Of a stretch of DNA of 25,197 nucleotides, positions 15,701-23,323 are shown in pieces. The stretch lies in contig CAZRZN010000037.1 of the NCBI GenBank assembly GCA_964604565.1, positions 1-25,197 on the forward strand, written 5' to 3'. The DNA comes from CAZRZN01 sp964604565 (lineage in GTDB: Bacteria > Pseudomonadota > Alphaproteobacteria > Rhodobacterales > Rhodobacteraceae). Position 1 is the first letter of the stretch; the number at the start of each line of letters is the position of its first letter. Below the pieces are notes generated by a model. The model was not told the DNA's origin. It did no database searches and worked only from the letters and a program-made list of their open reading frames with translations. The translations under genes and the position numbers were made by a program.

Positions 15701-18700
15701 CCCGCCTCGGCAGCGGGAACTTCGGGCAGGGTCACGGGCTTCATCGCACACTCATACCGTCGATCACCCCGCAGGGCGGCAATCCGGTCTCCCGGCTCAC
15801 TGACCAGTTCTTCCAGTAGCCTCAGGGCCAGCGCATCCATCGCGGCATCGCGCGCGCCCCGTGCCTTTCCCCGGTTCCAGAAGGGCACATCCACCGGCGA
15901 TGGCAGGTCCACATCCAGCGTCGATACGCTGACGCCCGGCAATTCCCTTGGGATCACCCTGGCAGGCCCCGCGATCGTGGTTTTTTCGGGATAGGGCAAC
16001 GGTTCATCGCGAAGTTGCGCAGCACCGTTGGTCACGACTGTCAGGTGCAGCGGACGCGGCAGGCCCTCGGCCTCGATCGCCTGCGCAAGGAACATGAGCG
16101 CGTAAAATCCCTGCTCCTGCAACCGGTGAAAGAAACTCGACCCGGGCCGGTGATGCTCCCCCTCGGTGATCAGCCAGAAATGGCCGATCCGCGAGGGCAC
16201 GATGCCCCGCGTCCCAAGGTCCTGCAACAAGAGGTCATAACCCTCGCGCCCCCGTTCCGGGGCCAGCACGTAGCCCGCGCCGACGCGGGCGAATGAATCG
16301 CCCGGGCGCACCTCGACCACCTCATGCCCGGCGTCGCGCAGGCGCCCGGCCGCACGCGCCGCAAGCCCCGTCTCATCCATGAACAACAGCCAGACCTGCG
16401 GTTCGGCATCCTGCAGGCCGAAGGACACATCGACCTCCACCGGTGCGGATCGCGGGCGCCAGACCGGTTGCCAACCCCAGTCCGCCACCGCATCGTTGCG
16501 GGTCAGAAAGCTGGGCGCGCTCTCGTTCTTGGCCTTTCCCGGCGCGATGAAATATTCGCTGCGCTGAAAGGCGTAGGTAGGCAGCGGCACACGCAGCCTG
16601 CGCGCCTCACCCCAGATCTGGGCCCAGTCGATCTCCGCACCCAGCGCCCAAAGCCGACCCAGAACCTCGAACATGTGCCGGTCATCGGCGATATCGTCGT
16701 CGCGATGGCGCAGGCTGGAAAGAACCTGGTTGCCGTCGACCTGCGGATGCTGTCGGGCCAGCGAAGACAAGGCCTTCCCGGGACCGACCTCCAGAAAGAT
16801 CCGGTTTTCCCCGGCCAGCGCGCCGATGCAATCGGCAAAATGCACCGTCCCGCGCAGATGCTCGACCCAGTAGTCCGGATCCATGGCCTGATCCGGTGTC
16901 AAAAAGGCCCCCGTCCGGTTTGACGTCAGGGGGATCCGCGGCGCCGAAAGGCGGATGGACCTCAGATAAGCACGAAAATCCTCAAGGATGGGCGCCAGCA
17001 TCCGGCTATGCGCCGCAATGTCGATGCCGATGCGCTGGCATTCGACATCCTGCGCGGCCAACTCTTCCGCCAAACGGTCCAGTGCCGCCCTCGGACCAGA
17101 GGCCACCGACAATTCCGGCGCATTCACGGCCCCCAGGTCCAGATCCGCTCCCAGCATCGGGCGCAGCGCCTCCGCGGACAGCCCCACGGACAACATGCCG
17201 CCAGCGGGCACCGAGTCGAACAGCCGCCCGCGCAGATGAACCAAGCCGATGCAATCCTCGAAACCGATCACACCCGCGATGCAGGCGGCGGTATTCTCGC
17301 CCATGGAATGACCGGTCAGGGCGGTCGGCGTCACCCCCCAGCTTATCCAGAGCTGCGCCAGCGCATATTCGGTGATCATGATCAGGGGAAGTTGCAGGGA
17401 CGGCCGCAGCAAGGCGGCATCGGCCGCTTCCTCCGCCCCGCGCTCCGGCAGCCAAAGATCACGAACCGCCGGCTTCTTCTCTCCTGAAATACTCGCTTCC
17501 GACCTTTCGGCCATCGCGGCGGTCAGCCGCTCCAGGTGCTCAAGTCCCCGGTCCATCCATTCGGCAAAGACCGGCTCTGTTTCATATAGATCGCGGGCCA
17601 TACCCGCGTATTGCGCGCCGCCGCCGGGGAACATGAACACCATGTCGGGCCGGTCCAGCGCTGTATGGCTGTGCATCCGCCGGGGCAAATCCCCGTCGAG
17701 GATCCGCGCCGCCTCTCCATGCGTCTCCGCCACCACGATGCGCCGCTTTTCAAAAGCCCGGCGTCCCTGCTTGAGGGTAAAGGCGACATCGGCCAGATCC
17801 TGTTCGGGATGCGCGCGCAGATGCGCAGCCAGCCGCTTGCAGTTGTCCTCCAGCGCCCCTTTGGACCGGCCCGACACGCAGAGGATCTGAAAGGGCCAGT
17901 CGCTCTCGTCGCTGGCGCCGCGCTCTGGCGCCTCTTCAAGGACCACATGCGCGTTTGTCCCCCCGACCCCCAAGGAGTTCACACCCGCGCGGCGGGGATG
18001 CCCGGCATGCGGCCAGTCAGTCAAACGGTCGTTGACCCGGAATGGCGATGTTTCGAAATCAATCGCCGGGTTCGGCGCCTCATAACCCAGCGATGGCGGC
18101 ATCTGCCGGTGATGCAGCGCCAGCGATGCCTTTATCAGGCTCGCGGCCCCGGCCGCCGTATCCAGATGCCCGATATTCGTCTTGACCGATCCGATCCGGC
18201 AATGCCCCACCGCATCCGATGTCTCTGCAAAGGCTTCGGTCAGCGCCGCCACCTCGATCGGATCGCCCAAATAGGTGCCGGTCCCGTGACATTCGACGTA
18301 GTCCACGGTGTCCGCCGTAACGCCTGCCATCGCCTGCGCCTCGGCAACGGCCTGCGCCTGTCCCTCGACCGAGGGGGCAAGATAGCCCGCCTTTTGCGCG
18401 CCATCGTTGTTGACCGCGGATCCCTTGATGACCGCCCAGATATGATCGCCATCGGCCACCGCATCCGCCATGCGCCGCAGCACCACGACGCCCGCCCCGG
18501 ACCCGAAAACCGTCCCCTGCGCCCGATGATCGAAGGCGTGGCATGCACCGTCCGGCGACAGGATCTCGTTTTCCTTGTAGAGATAGCCCCGTCCTTGCGG
18601 CAGTTCGATGGTCACACCGCCCGCGATCGCCATGTCGCATTCACCGTTCAAGAGCGCCTGACACCCATAGTGCGTCGCCACGAGGGAGGTCGAACAGGCC

Positions 18701-19245
18701 GTCTGCAGGTTGATCGACGGTCCATGCAGATCCAGCACGTGACTTAGCCGGGTGGTCATGAAGTCCTTGTCGTTTCCGGTATGTCGCAACAGGAACATGC
18801 CGGTATTCTCGACCAGATCCGGGTTCGAACAGACGTTGAAATAGAAATAGCTGCCCATTCCGCAGCCGGCGAAAACCCCGACCTGCCCGCCGAAGGTCTC
18901 AGGCACATGTCCGGCGCTTTCCAGCGCTTCCCAGGCTGCCTCGAGGAATTGCCGGTGTTGGGGATCCATGATGGCGGCTTCCTTCGGGCTGAACCCAAAG
19001 AATTCGGCATCGAAATGGGCAAAGTCTGCCAATGGCGCGGCAAATGGCACATAGTCCCGGTGACGGATCAGGCCCGCATCCTCTCCGGCGGCTTGCAGTT
19101 CTTCCTCGGACAGACGCCGGATCGAGGAAACCCCGTCGCGCAGGTTGCGCCAATAGGCCGCAATGTCCGGCGCGCCCGGCAGATGGGCCGCCATGCCCAC
19201 GATCGCTATGTCGTTTTCAGCAAACTGCGATGCGTTACCTGCCAT
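12766..19245 (-). CDS. Type I polyketide synthase, KS-AT-KR-DH-ACP-TE
   Basis: A 2159-residue single-module PKS. KS: residues about 10-430 with C184 (TACSTSL), H320 (ECHGTG) and H360 (NIGHLD). AT: about 535-845 with S647 (GHSMGE) and H746 (AAHS). Then a KR structural half and a KR with TGGFGGIG 1188-1195, S1334, Y1347 and N1351; an IDD motif at 1290-1292 suggests a B-type reductase. DH (double hot-dog) follows, with H1432 and D1600, both motifs off consensus. ACP S1815 (DLGGHSL). TE with S1960 (GFSGG), D1987 and H2117. KS, AT, KR, ACP and TE look intact. The AT quartet AAHS does not clearly discriminate malonyl from other extenders. Start ATG 19245 is chosen for its GGAGAG; the frame stays open to 19296 without a better site. 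First gene of the operon; it probably acts iteratively or on a loaded acyl starter, by inference. Confidence 0.92.
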   Translation of the reverse strand: MAGNASQFAENDIAIVGMAAHLPGAPDIAAYWRNLRDGVSSIRRLSEEELQAAGEDAGLIRHRDYVPFAAPLADFAHFDAEFFGFSPKEAAIMDPQHRQFLEAAWEALESAGHVPETFGGQVGVFAGCGMGSYFYFNVCSNPDLVENTGMFLLRHTGNDKDFMTTRLSHVLDLHGPSINLQTACSTSLVATHYGCQALLNGECDMAIAGGVTIELPQGRGYLYKENEILSPDGACHAFDHRAQGTVFGSGAGVVVLRRMADAVADGDHIWAVIKGSAVNNDGAQKAGYLAPSVEGQAQAVAEAQAMAGVTADTVDYVECHGTGTYLGDPIEVAALTEAFAETSDAVGHCRIGSVKTNIGHLDTAAGAASLIKASLALHHRQMPPSLGYEAPNPAIDFETSPFRVNDRLTDWPHAGHPRRAGVNSLGVGGTNAHVVLEEAPERGASDESDWPFQILCVSGRSKGALEDNCKRLAAHLRAHPEQDLADVAFTLKQGRRAFEKRRIVVAETHGEAARILDGDLPRRMHSHTALDRPDMVFMFPGGGAQYAGMARDLYETEPVFAEWMDRGLEHLERLTAAMAERSEASISGEKKPAVRDLWLPERGAEEAADAALLRPSLQLPLIMITEYALAQLWISWGVTPTALTGHSMGENTAACIAGVIGFEDCIGLVHLRGRLFDSVPAGGMLSVGLSAEALRPMLGADLDLGAVNAPELSVASGPRAALDRLAEELAAQDVECQRIGIDIAAHSRMLAPILEDFRAYLRSIRLSAPRIPLTSNRTGAFLTPDQAMDPDYWVEHLRGTVHFADCIGALAGENRIFLEVGPGKALSSLARQHPQVDGNQVLSSLRHRDDDIADDRHMFEVLGRLWALGAEIDWAQIWGEARRLRVPLPTYAFQRSEYFIAPGKAKNESAPSFLTRNDAVADWGWQPVWRPRSAPVEVDVSFGLQDAEPQVWLLFMDETGLAARAAGRLRDAGHEVVEVRPGDSFARVGAGYVLAPERGREGYDLLLQDLGTRGIVPSRIGHFWLITEGEHHRPGSSFFHRLQEQGFYALMFLAQAIEAEGLPRPLHLTVVTNGAAQLRDEPLPYPEKTTIAGPARVIPRELPGVSVSTLDVDLPSPVDVPFWNRGKARGARDAAMDALALRLLEELVSEPGDRIAALRGDRRYECAMKPVTLPEVPAAEAGGAYLLTGGFGGIGLTLAQDLATRGARLALLARTKLPERADWEDYLRRHAPLDRTAQRIRAVRMLEEAGAEVMVLDADVCNLGQMQDVRRAVEERFGRITGVIHGAGVIDDAPLLSKSPASVEDVFTPKIHGAQVLGQVFPDGALDWMVLFSSSSTVTAPAGQVDYVAANEFLNAFARARSGKTRIIAVNWGIWNEVGMAAEAVAARIGDQPKPPVVPVDEPMLSEATFDDHGNRLFSDRYSAADWFIDQHRTKAGDALMPGTGYLSLAAQALRAHGESGAFEIRDLSFLRPLRVAGDSARDVRLRLTRNDQGYGIDFLADATLNGRHGFALAAQGALSLMPMARPAPLDLVAIRARCPAKVDGQGAKLTAAQEVHLAFGPSWKVLDTRALGTDEGIADLSLPVDAAAPDTPLHPALMDIATGWAMDLIAGYQPTHLWVPVRYGRVRVHAPLTGHVVSWVRNAAQNRADGETASFDVTLCAPDGAVLVEISGFTIRKLESADILKATPRLTAAELEVDEGDASQPLSPAEERLAHNLSQGILPAEGVDAFHRALALNARQIVVSSMDLDALRRQTAASTADATAGQSFERPQLESDYVVPEGEIEERLAGFWAELLGVQNVGAEDSFFDLGGHSLIAVRLFAMVKKAFRVDFPISVLFEAPTIRKCAALIEAEIGPVSAETPDAPKAPQRRFTHLVPMHDGDGGAQQPFFLIAGMFGNVLNLRHLAHLLGSDRPFYGLQARGLYGGEAPHETIVEAARDYIAEMRQVQSTGPYMLGGFSGGGITAYEVARQLETAGEEVSLVVMLDTPLPQRRPLSRRDRLIIQWHQVREKGPLYPFLWLRNRIAWEISKRRQVTGAGPEHGFHNAEIEAAFYRAIDSYQVQPWDGRVVLYRPPLQGKWQVSAGALVNSERAYVTSDNDWGLMVPGVEVHEVPGDHDSMVLEPNVRVLAALMREAIQSAEAQVSGHGEVVAFPGQAAE

Positions 19246-19249
19246 AATG

Positions 19250-19255
19250 CTCTCC
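19250..19255 (-). promoter_or_regulatory. Ribosome binding site (GGAGAG) of the PKS gene
   Basis: GGAGAG ends 4 nt before ATG 19245 and decides this start over the upstream in-frame start at 19296, which would add 17 residues without homology to KS N-termini. Confidence 0.6.
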
Positions 19256-19299
19256 GTGAAAGACAACGCCGAAACCCGGAATAACGTCTGGTGCAAAAC

Positions 19300-19338
19300 T
19301 GTGGCGATATTTAGGATAAATAGCCAAATCTCGCCACA
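19300..19338. repeat. 8-bp inverted repeat TGTGGCGA / TCGCCACA
   Basis: The arms 19300-19307 and 19331-19338 are perfect reverse complements with a 23-nt AT-rich spacer, about 55-95 nt upstream of the PKS start codon. Position and two-fold symmetry suit an operator for a dimeric regulator. The arms are too far apart for an intrinsic terminator. Confidence 0.4.
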
Positions 19339-19428
19339 AACGAACGGGTGACTCGCGATGGATCAAAGACATGAGTGATACTCGATCATAACCGTTAAGT
19401 TTCTTTTCCAAAATAAAAATGGCAGTCT

Positions 19429-19455
19429 ATCGAAAAAACAGACCGGTTTTTCGAT
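19429..19455. repeat. 9-bp inverted repeat ATCGAAAAA / TTTTTCGAT
   Basis: Perfect arms 19429-19437 and 19447-19455 with a 9-nt spacer. It lies 41-67 nt after the flippase stop on the minus strand. It could be a weak AT-rich transcript end for the flippase or a binding site upstream of the PKS operon. The stem is A/T-dominated, so a strong hairpin terminator is unlikely. Confidence 0.35.
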
Positions 19456-19495
19456 TGCCACGGAGGCGCCACAACCTTTAATTGTAATTTTCGGT

Positions 19496-20851
19496 TCATT
19501 GCTGCGCCAATACAAGAATCGAATCGAGGTGCAGCCAGATTGCAAATGCTGCCAGGGCGACACCCAACGCACCGAATACGATGTCGTGCAGGGGATCCCA
19601 GGCCCCCGACAGCCGCGCCAGCCAGACCACCACAGGATAAGCAAGCATATAGGCTACGGCCTGTCCAAAAAGCGCGCCCAGAAGTCCGGCACTTTGCAAT
19701 CCGATGAGAAGGCAACCCACGATCAGCGCAGCCCGCGCGAAAGCGAGGAAAAAGTAACGCCGGGAGTCCCCGGACGCCAGCGCCGCCTGGTCGTAGGTCA
19801 GGGCGATCAACATGGGAATCTGCGCACAGGCCAGCATGACGGCCACGCCCCCGGATGCATAATACCGGGGATCATAGAGCATCTCGATCAGCCAGACCCC
19901 CAGAAGTGCGAAAAATCCCACCGCCGCGAACAACATCCCCGACACCGCAAACCGCATCTTGCGCAGCTTGAGGAAATTCGCCCGGCTTTCCGCTGGCGGC
20001 CTCTCGCGGTAGATCGGGATCAGGATCTTGTGCGTGACCATATTGCCCAGCATCAAAGGAAAGGCCGCCCAGAAAAAACCGATATTGTAGAGGCCGAACA
20101 GATCCAGCGGAATGAATTTGCCAATCAGCATCTTGTCGGCCTGGGTGATGAAAAACCCGCAGACCGTCGCCAGAAAGACCCATTTTCCAAAGCCGATCAA
20201 TTCCTTGGCTGCGTCGCGTTCCAGACGCAACCGGTCCGCCTCACCGGGCAGGAAACGCCAGTACAGCAGGACATCGACAAGCGCGCCGATCACCCCGGCG
20301 AACACCAGCGCCCAGACGGATTCCAGCCACCACGCAAGAAGAACAGCCGCGACGATGCCTGAAAATTGCGTTGCCATCTCCAGCAGCGTCGCCCGCCCCA
20401 TGAGAAGGTGCCGGTTCGCTGTGATCACCCGCGTCGGGCGAAAGCCGGTTATCAGCAAGGTCAACGCCGACACCGGAAGCATCTGCGCCAGAATCGGCTG
20501 ATCGTAGATCCAGGCCATGGGCCAGGCCAACCCGCAGGCCACTAACCACAAGCCGACACCGCGGAACACCTGGATCGTCCATGCGGTGTTCAGGAAATCA
20601 CGGTCGTCACCGCGTTTGGATTGCAGGATTGCCGGCTTGACGCCCACATCCGAAAACTGTCCGAGGCCCATCAGAAAGACCATGACCAGCGCCATCAGAC
20701 CGAAGGCCTCGGGAAACAGCAAGCGCGTGAGGATCAGGTTGGAGCCAAGGCGCATCAATTGCCCGAAGGCAAAGCCACCCGTCGTGAACATCGACGACCG
20801 CATGACCCGGGCCGACAAGGACTCACCGCTGAACGCGGCAACCCCTCTCAT
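19496..20851 (-). CDS. Wzx-like oligosaccharide flippase (MATE/MOP superfamily)
   Basis: A 451-residue polytopic inner-membrane protein. Many hydrophobic helices run from about residue 20 to the end with short charged loops, and the length fits Wzx/polysaccharide-transport proteins of the MOP superfamily. The N-terminal GGFAFGQLMRLGSNLILTRL segment and the following FPEAFGLMALVMVF helix are characteristic of this family (helix 1 to helix 2). Its role is to flip an undecaprenyl-linked glycan, or another glycolipid, across the inner membrane. The ATG overlaps the upstream GT2 stop (ATGA 20848-20851), so the two are coupled. Placed directly before the PKS operon on the same strand, it could export a polysaccharide unit or a glycosylated lipid made by the PKS-NRPS genes; the substrate is not visible in the sequence. 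Confidence 0.87.
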   Translation of the reverse strand: MRGVAAFSGESLSARVMRSSMFTTGGFAFGQLMRLGSNLILTRLLFPEAFGLMALVMVFLMGLGQFSDVGVKPAILQSKRGDDRDFLNTAWTIQVFRGVGLWLVACGLAWPMAWIYDQPILAQMLPVSALTLLITGFRPTRVITANRHLLMGRATLLEMATQFSGIVAAVLLAWWLESVWALVFAGVIGALVDVLLYWRFLPGEADRLRLERDAAKELIGFGKWVFLATVCGFFITQADKMLIGKFIPLDLFGLYNIGFFWAAFPLMLGNMVTHKILIPIYRERPPAESRANFLKLRKMRFAVSGMLFAAVGFFALLGVWLIEMLYDPRYYASGGVAVMLACAQIPMLIALTYDQAALASGDSRRYFFLAFARAALIVGCLLIGLQSAGLLGALFGQAVAYMLAYPVVVWLARLSGAWDPLHDIVFGALGVALAAFAIWLHLDSILVLAQQ

Positions 20852-21705
20852 CGTCCCCGGCTCCAGCCCTGCGCGCGGTGTGGCGACGCCTTTACCGCGA
20901 CGGCGACAGCGGCATATACCGTAAACCCCAAGGGATCGCGCAGGGCAAGGCGGATCTTCTCAGCCAAGGGAAAGGCGGGTTTGTCTTCGTTCCGGATCAG
21001 AGCGGGATACCGCTTGGCAATCTCGTCCACACCGGCATTCTGGCGGCGCCGCACCTTGACAAGGTTGCGCCAGCCCTCCGCGATGGGCCAGCGGTAGGTG
21101 GCAGGGACGCCCCTCCGCTCGGTCGGGGCGAACAGCAGACGCACATAGGTGTCGTCCGCAATGATCTTGGGAAACCTTTCCCACCGCCTGCGCCCTGCTG
21201 CGTTCACCGCAAAAAGGCCACAGCCCGGCACGACATCGCGCATGAAAGGCACCTGCCGCCAGATCCGCGCATAGGCCCGGCTTACGGCGCCTTGGGCGGT
21301 GATGTCCACGGCGCCGCTCGCATAGCAGGGCGCCTCGGCCTCCAGCGCGGCAACCAACTGGGTCAACAGCGCAGGGGATATCGTCACATCCGCATCCAGG
21401 TAGATCCGCAGCGCGCCCTGTGCGACCGCATCCCCGGCGTTCAGCGCACCGGGCTTGCCGGCCTCCGCACGGTCGATCACTTGCAGGCGCCAACCCCGCG
21501 CACCGGCACGGGCGGCGTAACCGCCTGCAACACCGGCCGTGTTGTCGTGGCACCCATTGGCCACCACGATCACCTCGACATCATATCCATCAGGCTGTTT
21601 CGAACGCAAAAGCGCATCAAGGCAGCCGCCGATCAGCGCCGCCTCATTGCTTGCCGGCAGGATGACCGAGACCATCCTTTGGCGCGCCTGCATCTCTGTG
21701 TCCAT
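20848..21705 (-). CDS. Family 2 glycosyltransferase
   Basis: A 285-residue (from ATG 21705) GT-A glycosyltransferase. Motifs: MVSVILPASNE at the N-terminus, VIVVANGCHDNT, the KPGALNAG segment common to processive-type GT2 enzymes, the metal-binding IYLDADV and an ADDTYVR acidic motif. A weakly hydrophobic C-terminal stretch (near LGFTVYAAVAVAV) may touch the membrane. The open frame extends to 21852, but that upstream part has no GT2 similarity and covers the divergent promoter region of the GT4 gene. ATG 21705 is therefore my choice, although its ribosome site is weak; ATG 21756 and ATG 21675 are alternatives. It overlaps the flippase by 4 nt. It likely adds a sugar to the lipid-linked unit moved by that flippase. 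Confidence 0.83.
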   Translation of the reverse strand: MDTEMQARQRMVSVILPASNEAALIGGCLDALLRSKQPDGYDVEVIVVANGCHDNTAGVAGGYAARAGARGWRLQVIDRAEAGKPGALNAGDAVAQGALRIYLDADVTISPALLTQLVAALEAEAPCYASGAVDITAQGAVSRAYARIWRQVPFMRDVVPGCGLFAVNAAGRRRWERFPKIIADDTYVRLLFAPTERRGVPATYRWPIAEGWRNLVKVRRRQNAGVDEIAKRYPALIRNEDKPAFPLAEKIRLALRDPLGFTVYAAVAVAVKASPHRAQGWSRGR

Positions 21706-21866
21706 TCCAATCACCCAAGGGCCGTACCCGACACGCCACACCTGTGAAAAATACATGGCGTGTCGCGGTGGAAAGTCCTGCGGAACTGTGGCCAAACGAT
21801 GAAATCGCCTAGGTTTGTTCAGGACCGACGCTCGCCGGGTCACAGCCGCCATTCAAGGATTATCAG
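21706..21866. promoter_or_regulatory. Divergent promoter region between the two glycosyltransferase operons
   Basis: The 161 nt between the minus-strand GT2 start and the plus-strand GT4 start must serve both transcripts if the start choices are right. It contains a 10-bp inverted repeat (21729-21765) and TGTGGCG on the minus strand (21734-21740). AAGGA precedes GTG 21867 by 7 nt. No promoter boxes are assigned. Confidence 0.4.
21729..21765. repeat. 10-bp inverted repeat CGACACGCCA / TGGCGTGTCG
   Basis: The arms 21729-21738 and 21756-21765 are perfect reverse complements around a 17-nt spacer, in the divergent intergenic region. This is the longest perfect dyad I found in the window. It is a candidate operator. 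It is not followed by a T-run and lies upstream of both genes, so it is not a terminator. Confidence 0.45.
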
Positions 21867-23072
21867 GTGACGCAAAGTTTGCGTATCGGATATATCGTCC
21901 CGCAATTTCCGGGACAGACGCACATCTTCTTCTGGCGCGAAATTCAGGCGCTGGAGGCAATGGGCCATGACGTGCATGTCTTTTCCACACGCAAGCCGCC
22001 CCGTCGGCTGCGTGCTCACCAATGGTCGGAGCAGGCCATGGCCCGCACGACCTATATCGGCCGGATCGACCCGATTCCCGCCACCGCCGCGTTCGCAAGG
22101 CTCGTGGCGCGGGGCCTGCCTGCCTGGATCCTGCGCGAGGGACCGAGATTTGCCGGTGAAGCATTTCTCAGCTTCACGGCGGCCGAACGTCTGAGAGCAG
22201 AGGCCGCCATGCGCGGGCTGGACCATATCCATGCCCATTCCAGCGGCCGCGCTGCGCTGATTGCCGCCTTTGCCCGTCTCATGGGCGGCCCGCGCTATTC
22301 GCTGACCCTGCACGGACCTCTGTCGGAAAACGGTCCCGGACAGCGGATCAAGTGGCGACATGCCAGCTTTGGCACAATCATCACGCAAAAGATCCTGGGC
22401 GAGCTGGAGCAGTCCCTGAAAGGATATCTGCCGGACCGCCTCATCGTCCGCCCCATGGGCGTCGACCCGGAAGCGCTCCACCGCACGACCCCCTATCAGG
22501 CGCCCGAACGCGGCCGCCCCGTGCGGCTGTTCAGCTGCGCGCGGCTGAACATCGTCAAGGGCCATCAGGATGTCATGGCGGCGGTGCGCCAATTGCTCGA
22601 CCTCGGCGTGGATGTTCGACTGGAAATCGCCGGAGAGGACGATCAGGGCGGCACCGGATATCGGCGCGAACTGGAGACATTGCTCAAAAAGCTGCGCTTG
22701 CAGGATCATGTCAGGTTGCTGGGCGCACTTGACGCAGAGGCCGTGAAGGCAAAGTTGCAGGAGGCGCATCTGTTCGTCCTTGCCTCTTGGCACGAACCGC
22801 TGGGCGTCGCCTACATGGAGGCAATGTCGATGGGCGTGCCGACCATCGGCACCGATGCTGGAGGCGTATCTGAACTGATAACCGACGGCTCGACCGGCTA
22901 TCTGGTCGAACCGAGGAATCCCGGCCAACTCGCGCGGACGGTGCGCACGCTGGTCGCAAATCCTGACGCCTTGATGCGGCTGTCAGACGCAGGCCGCGCG
23001 CATATAGAGGCCCATTTCCGCGCCTCGCAGAGCGCAGAGGTTCTGGTAGAAGAGATCAAGCGGCTGGAATGA
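21867..23072 (+). CDS. Family 4 glycosyltransferase (GT-B fold)
   Basis: A 401-residue glycosyltransferase. The N-terminal Rossmann half begins RIGYIVPQFPG, with FWREIQALEAMGHDV and the HIHAHSS region. The C-terminal half carries SCARLNIVKGH and the diagnostic E-x7-E (E310 and E318 in EPLGVAYME), followed by GVPTIGTDAGGVSEL. This is a full-length, intact GT4 enzyme using a nucleotide sugar at the cytoplasmic face. The start is GTG 21867, with AAGGA 7 nt upstream. It is transcribed away from the GT2/flippase pair, and its stop is followed by 251 nt before the convergent gcvP end. Most likely it is the outermost gene of the glycan locus on this side. Donor sugar and linkage are unknown. Confidence 0.9.
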   Translation: MTQSLRIGYIVPQFPGQTHIFFWREIQALEAMGHDVHVFSTRKPPRRLRAHQWSEQAMARTTYIGRIDPIPATAAFARLVARGLPAWILREGPRFAGEAFLSFTAAERLRAEAAMRGLDHIHAHSSGRAALIAAFARLMGGPRYSLTLHGPLSENGPGQRIKWRHASFGTIITQKILGELEQSLKGYLPDRLIVRPMGVDPEALHRTTPYQAPERGRPVRLFSCARLNIVKGHQDVMAAVRQLLDLGVDVRLEIAGEDDQGGTGYRRELETLLKKLRLQDHVRLLGALDAEAVKAKLQEAHLFVLASWHEPLGVAYMEAMSMGVPTIGTDAGGVSELITDGSTGYLVEPRNPGQLARTVRTLVANPDALMRLSDAGRAHIEAHFRASQSAEVLVEEIKRLE

Positions 23073-23323
23073 CCCGCAGACCGGAAAGCCCACTCATCTT
23101 GCCCGGACGAGACAGGCAGCTCGCCTCCGTCCGACTTCGGGCCAATCACCGTGGTTTGCACCATGCACCCGCAAGGCGCTTAGAGGCGGTGGCGATGCTT
23201 GACGGTACCAAAAGGCGGGACGGACTCCCCAGGTTTCACAAAACGTGACCTGACCTCATCCAAGAAGGGCAAAACGCCCGTCCGAAGGGAAGGCCCGGGC
23301 GGAGTTTCCTCCGCCCGCGCCGA
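23073..23323. other. Intergenic region between convergent GT4 and gcvP ends
   Basis: No credible gene on either strand. Apart from the hairpin at 23296-23317 there is a shorter GGGC-5-GCCC hairpin at 23267-23279, which may add to termination of gcvP transcripts. This seems to be the border between the glycan locus and housekeeping genes. Confidence 0.5.
23296..23317 (-). terminator. GC-rich hairpin after gcvP
   Basis: CGGGCGGAG (23296-23304) and CTCCGCCCG (23309-23317) form a perfect 9-bp stem with a 4-nt loop, starting 7 nt after the gcvP stop. On the minus strand it is followed by a C/T-rich stretch, not a clean T-run, so it is a probable but not ideal intrinsic terminator. Confidence 0.55.

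Larger units (their letters stand above)
19256..19495 (-). promoter_or_regulatory. AT-rich upstream region of the PKS operon with inverted repeats
   Basis: This is the gap between the flippase stop and the PKS start, and the most AT-rich stretch of the window. It holds two inverted repeats (19300-19338 and 19429-19455) and TGTGGCG on the minus strand twice (19332-19338 and 19467-19473). Because the next gene downstream is a long coupled operon, its promoter should lie here. I cannot fix -35/-10 boxes with confidence. Low GC compared with the genes fits a regulated promoter, and possibly silencer binding, but that is inference. Confidence 0.45.

Noticed and set aside
21840..22928. Minus-strand open frame of 362 codons opposite the GT4 gene
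   Set aside because: GT4 motifs on the plus strand are complete, including E-x7-E; the antisense frame shows no family features.
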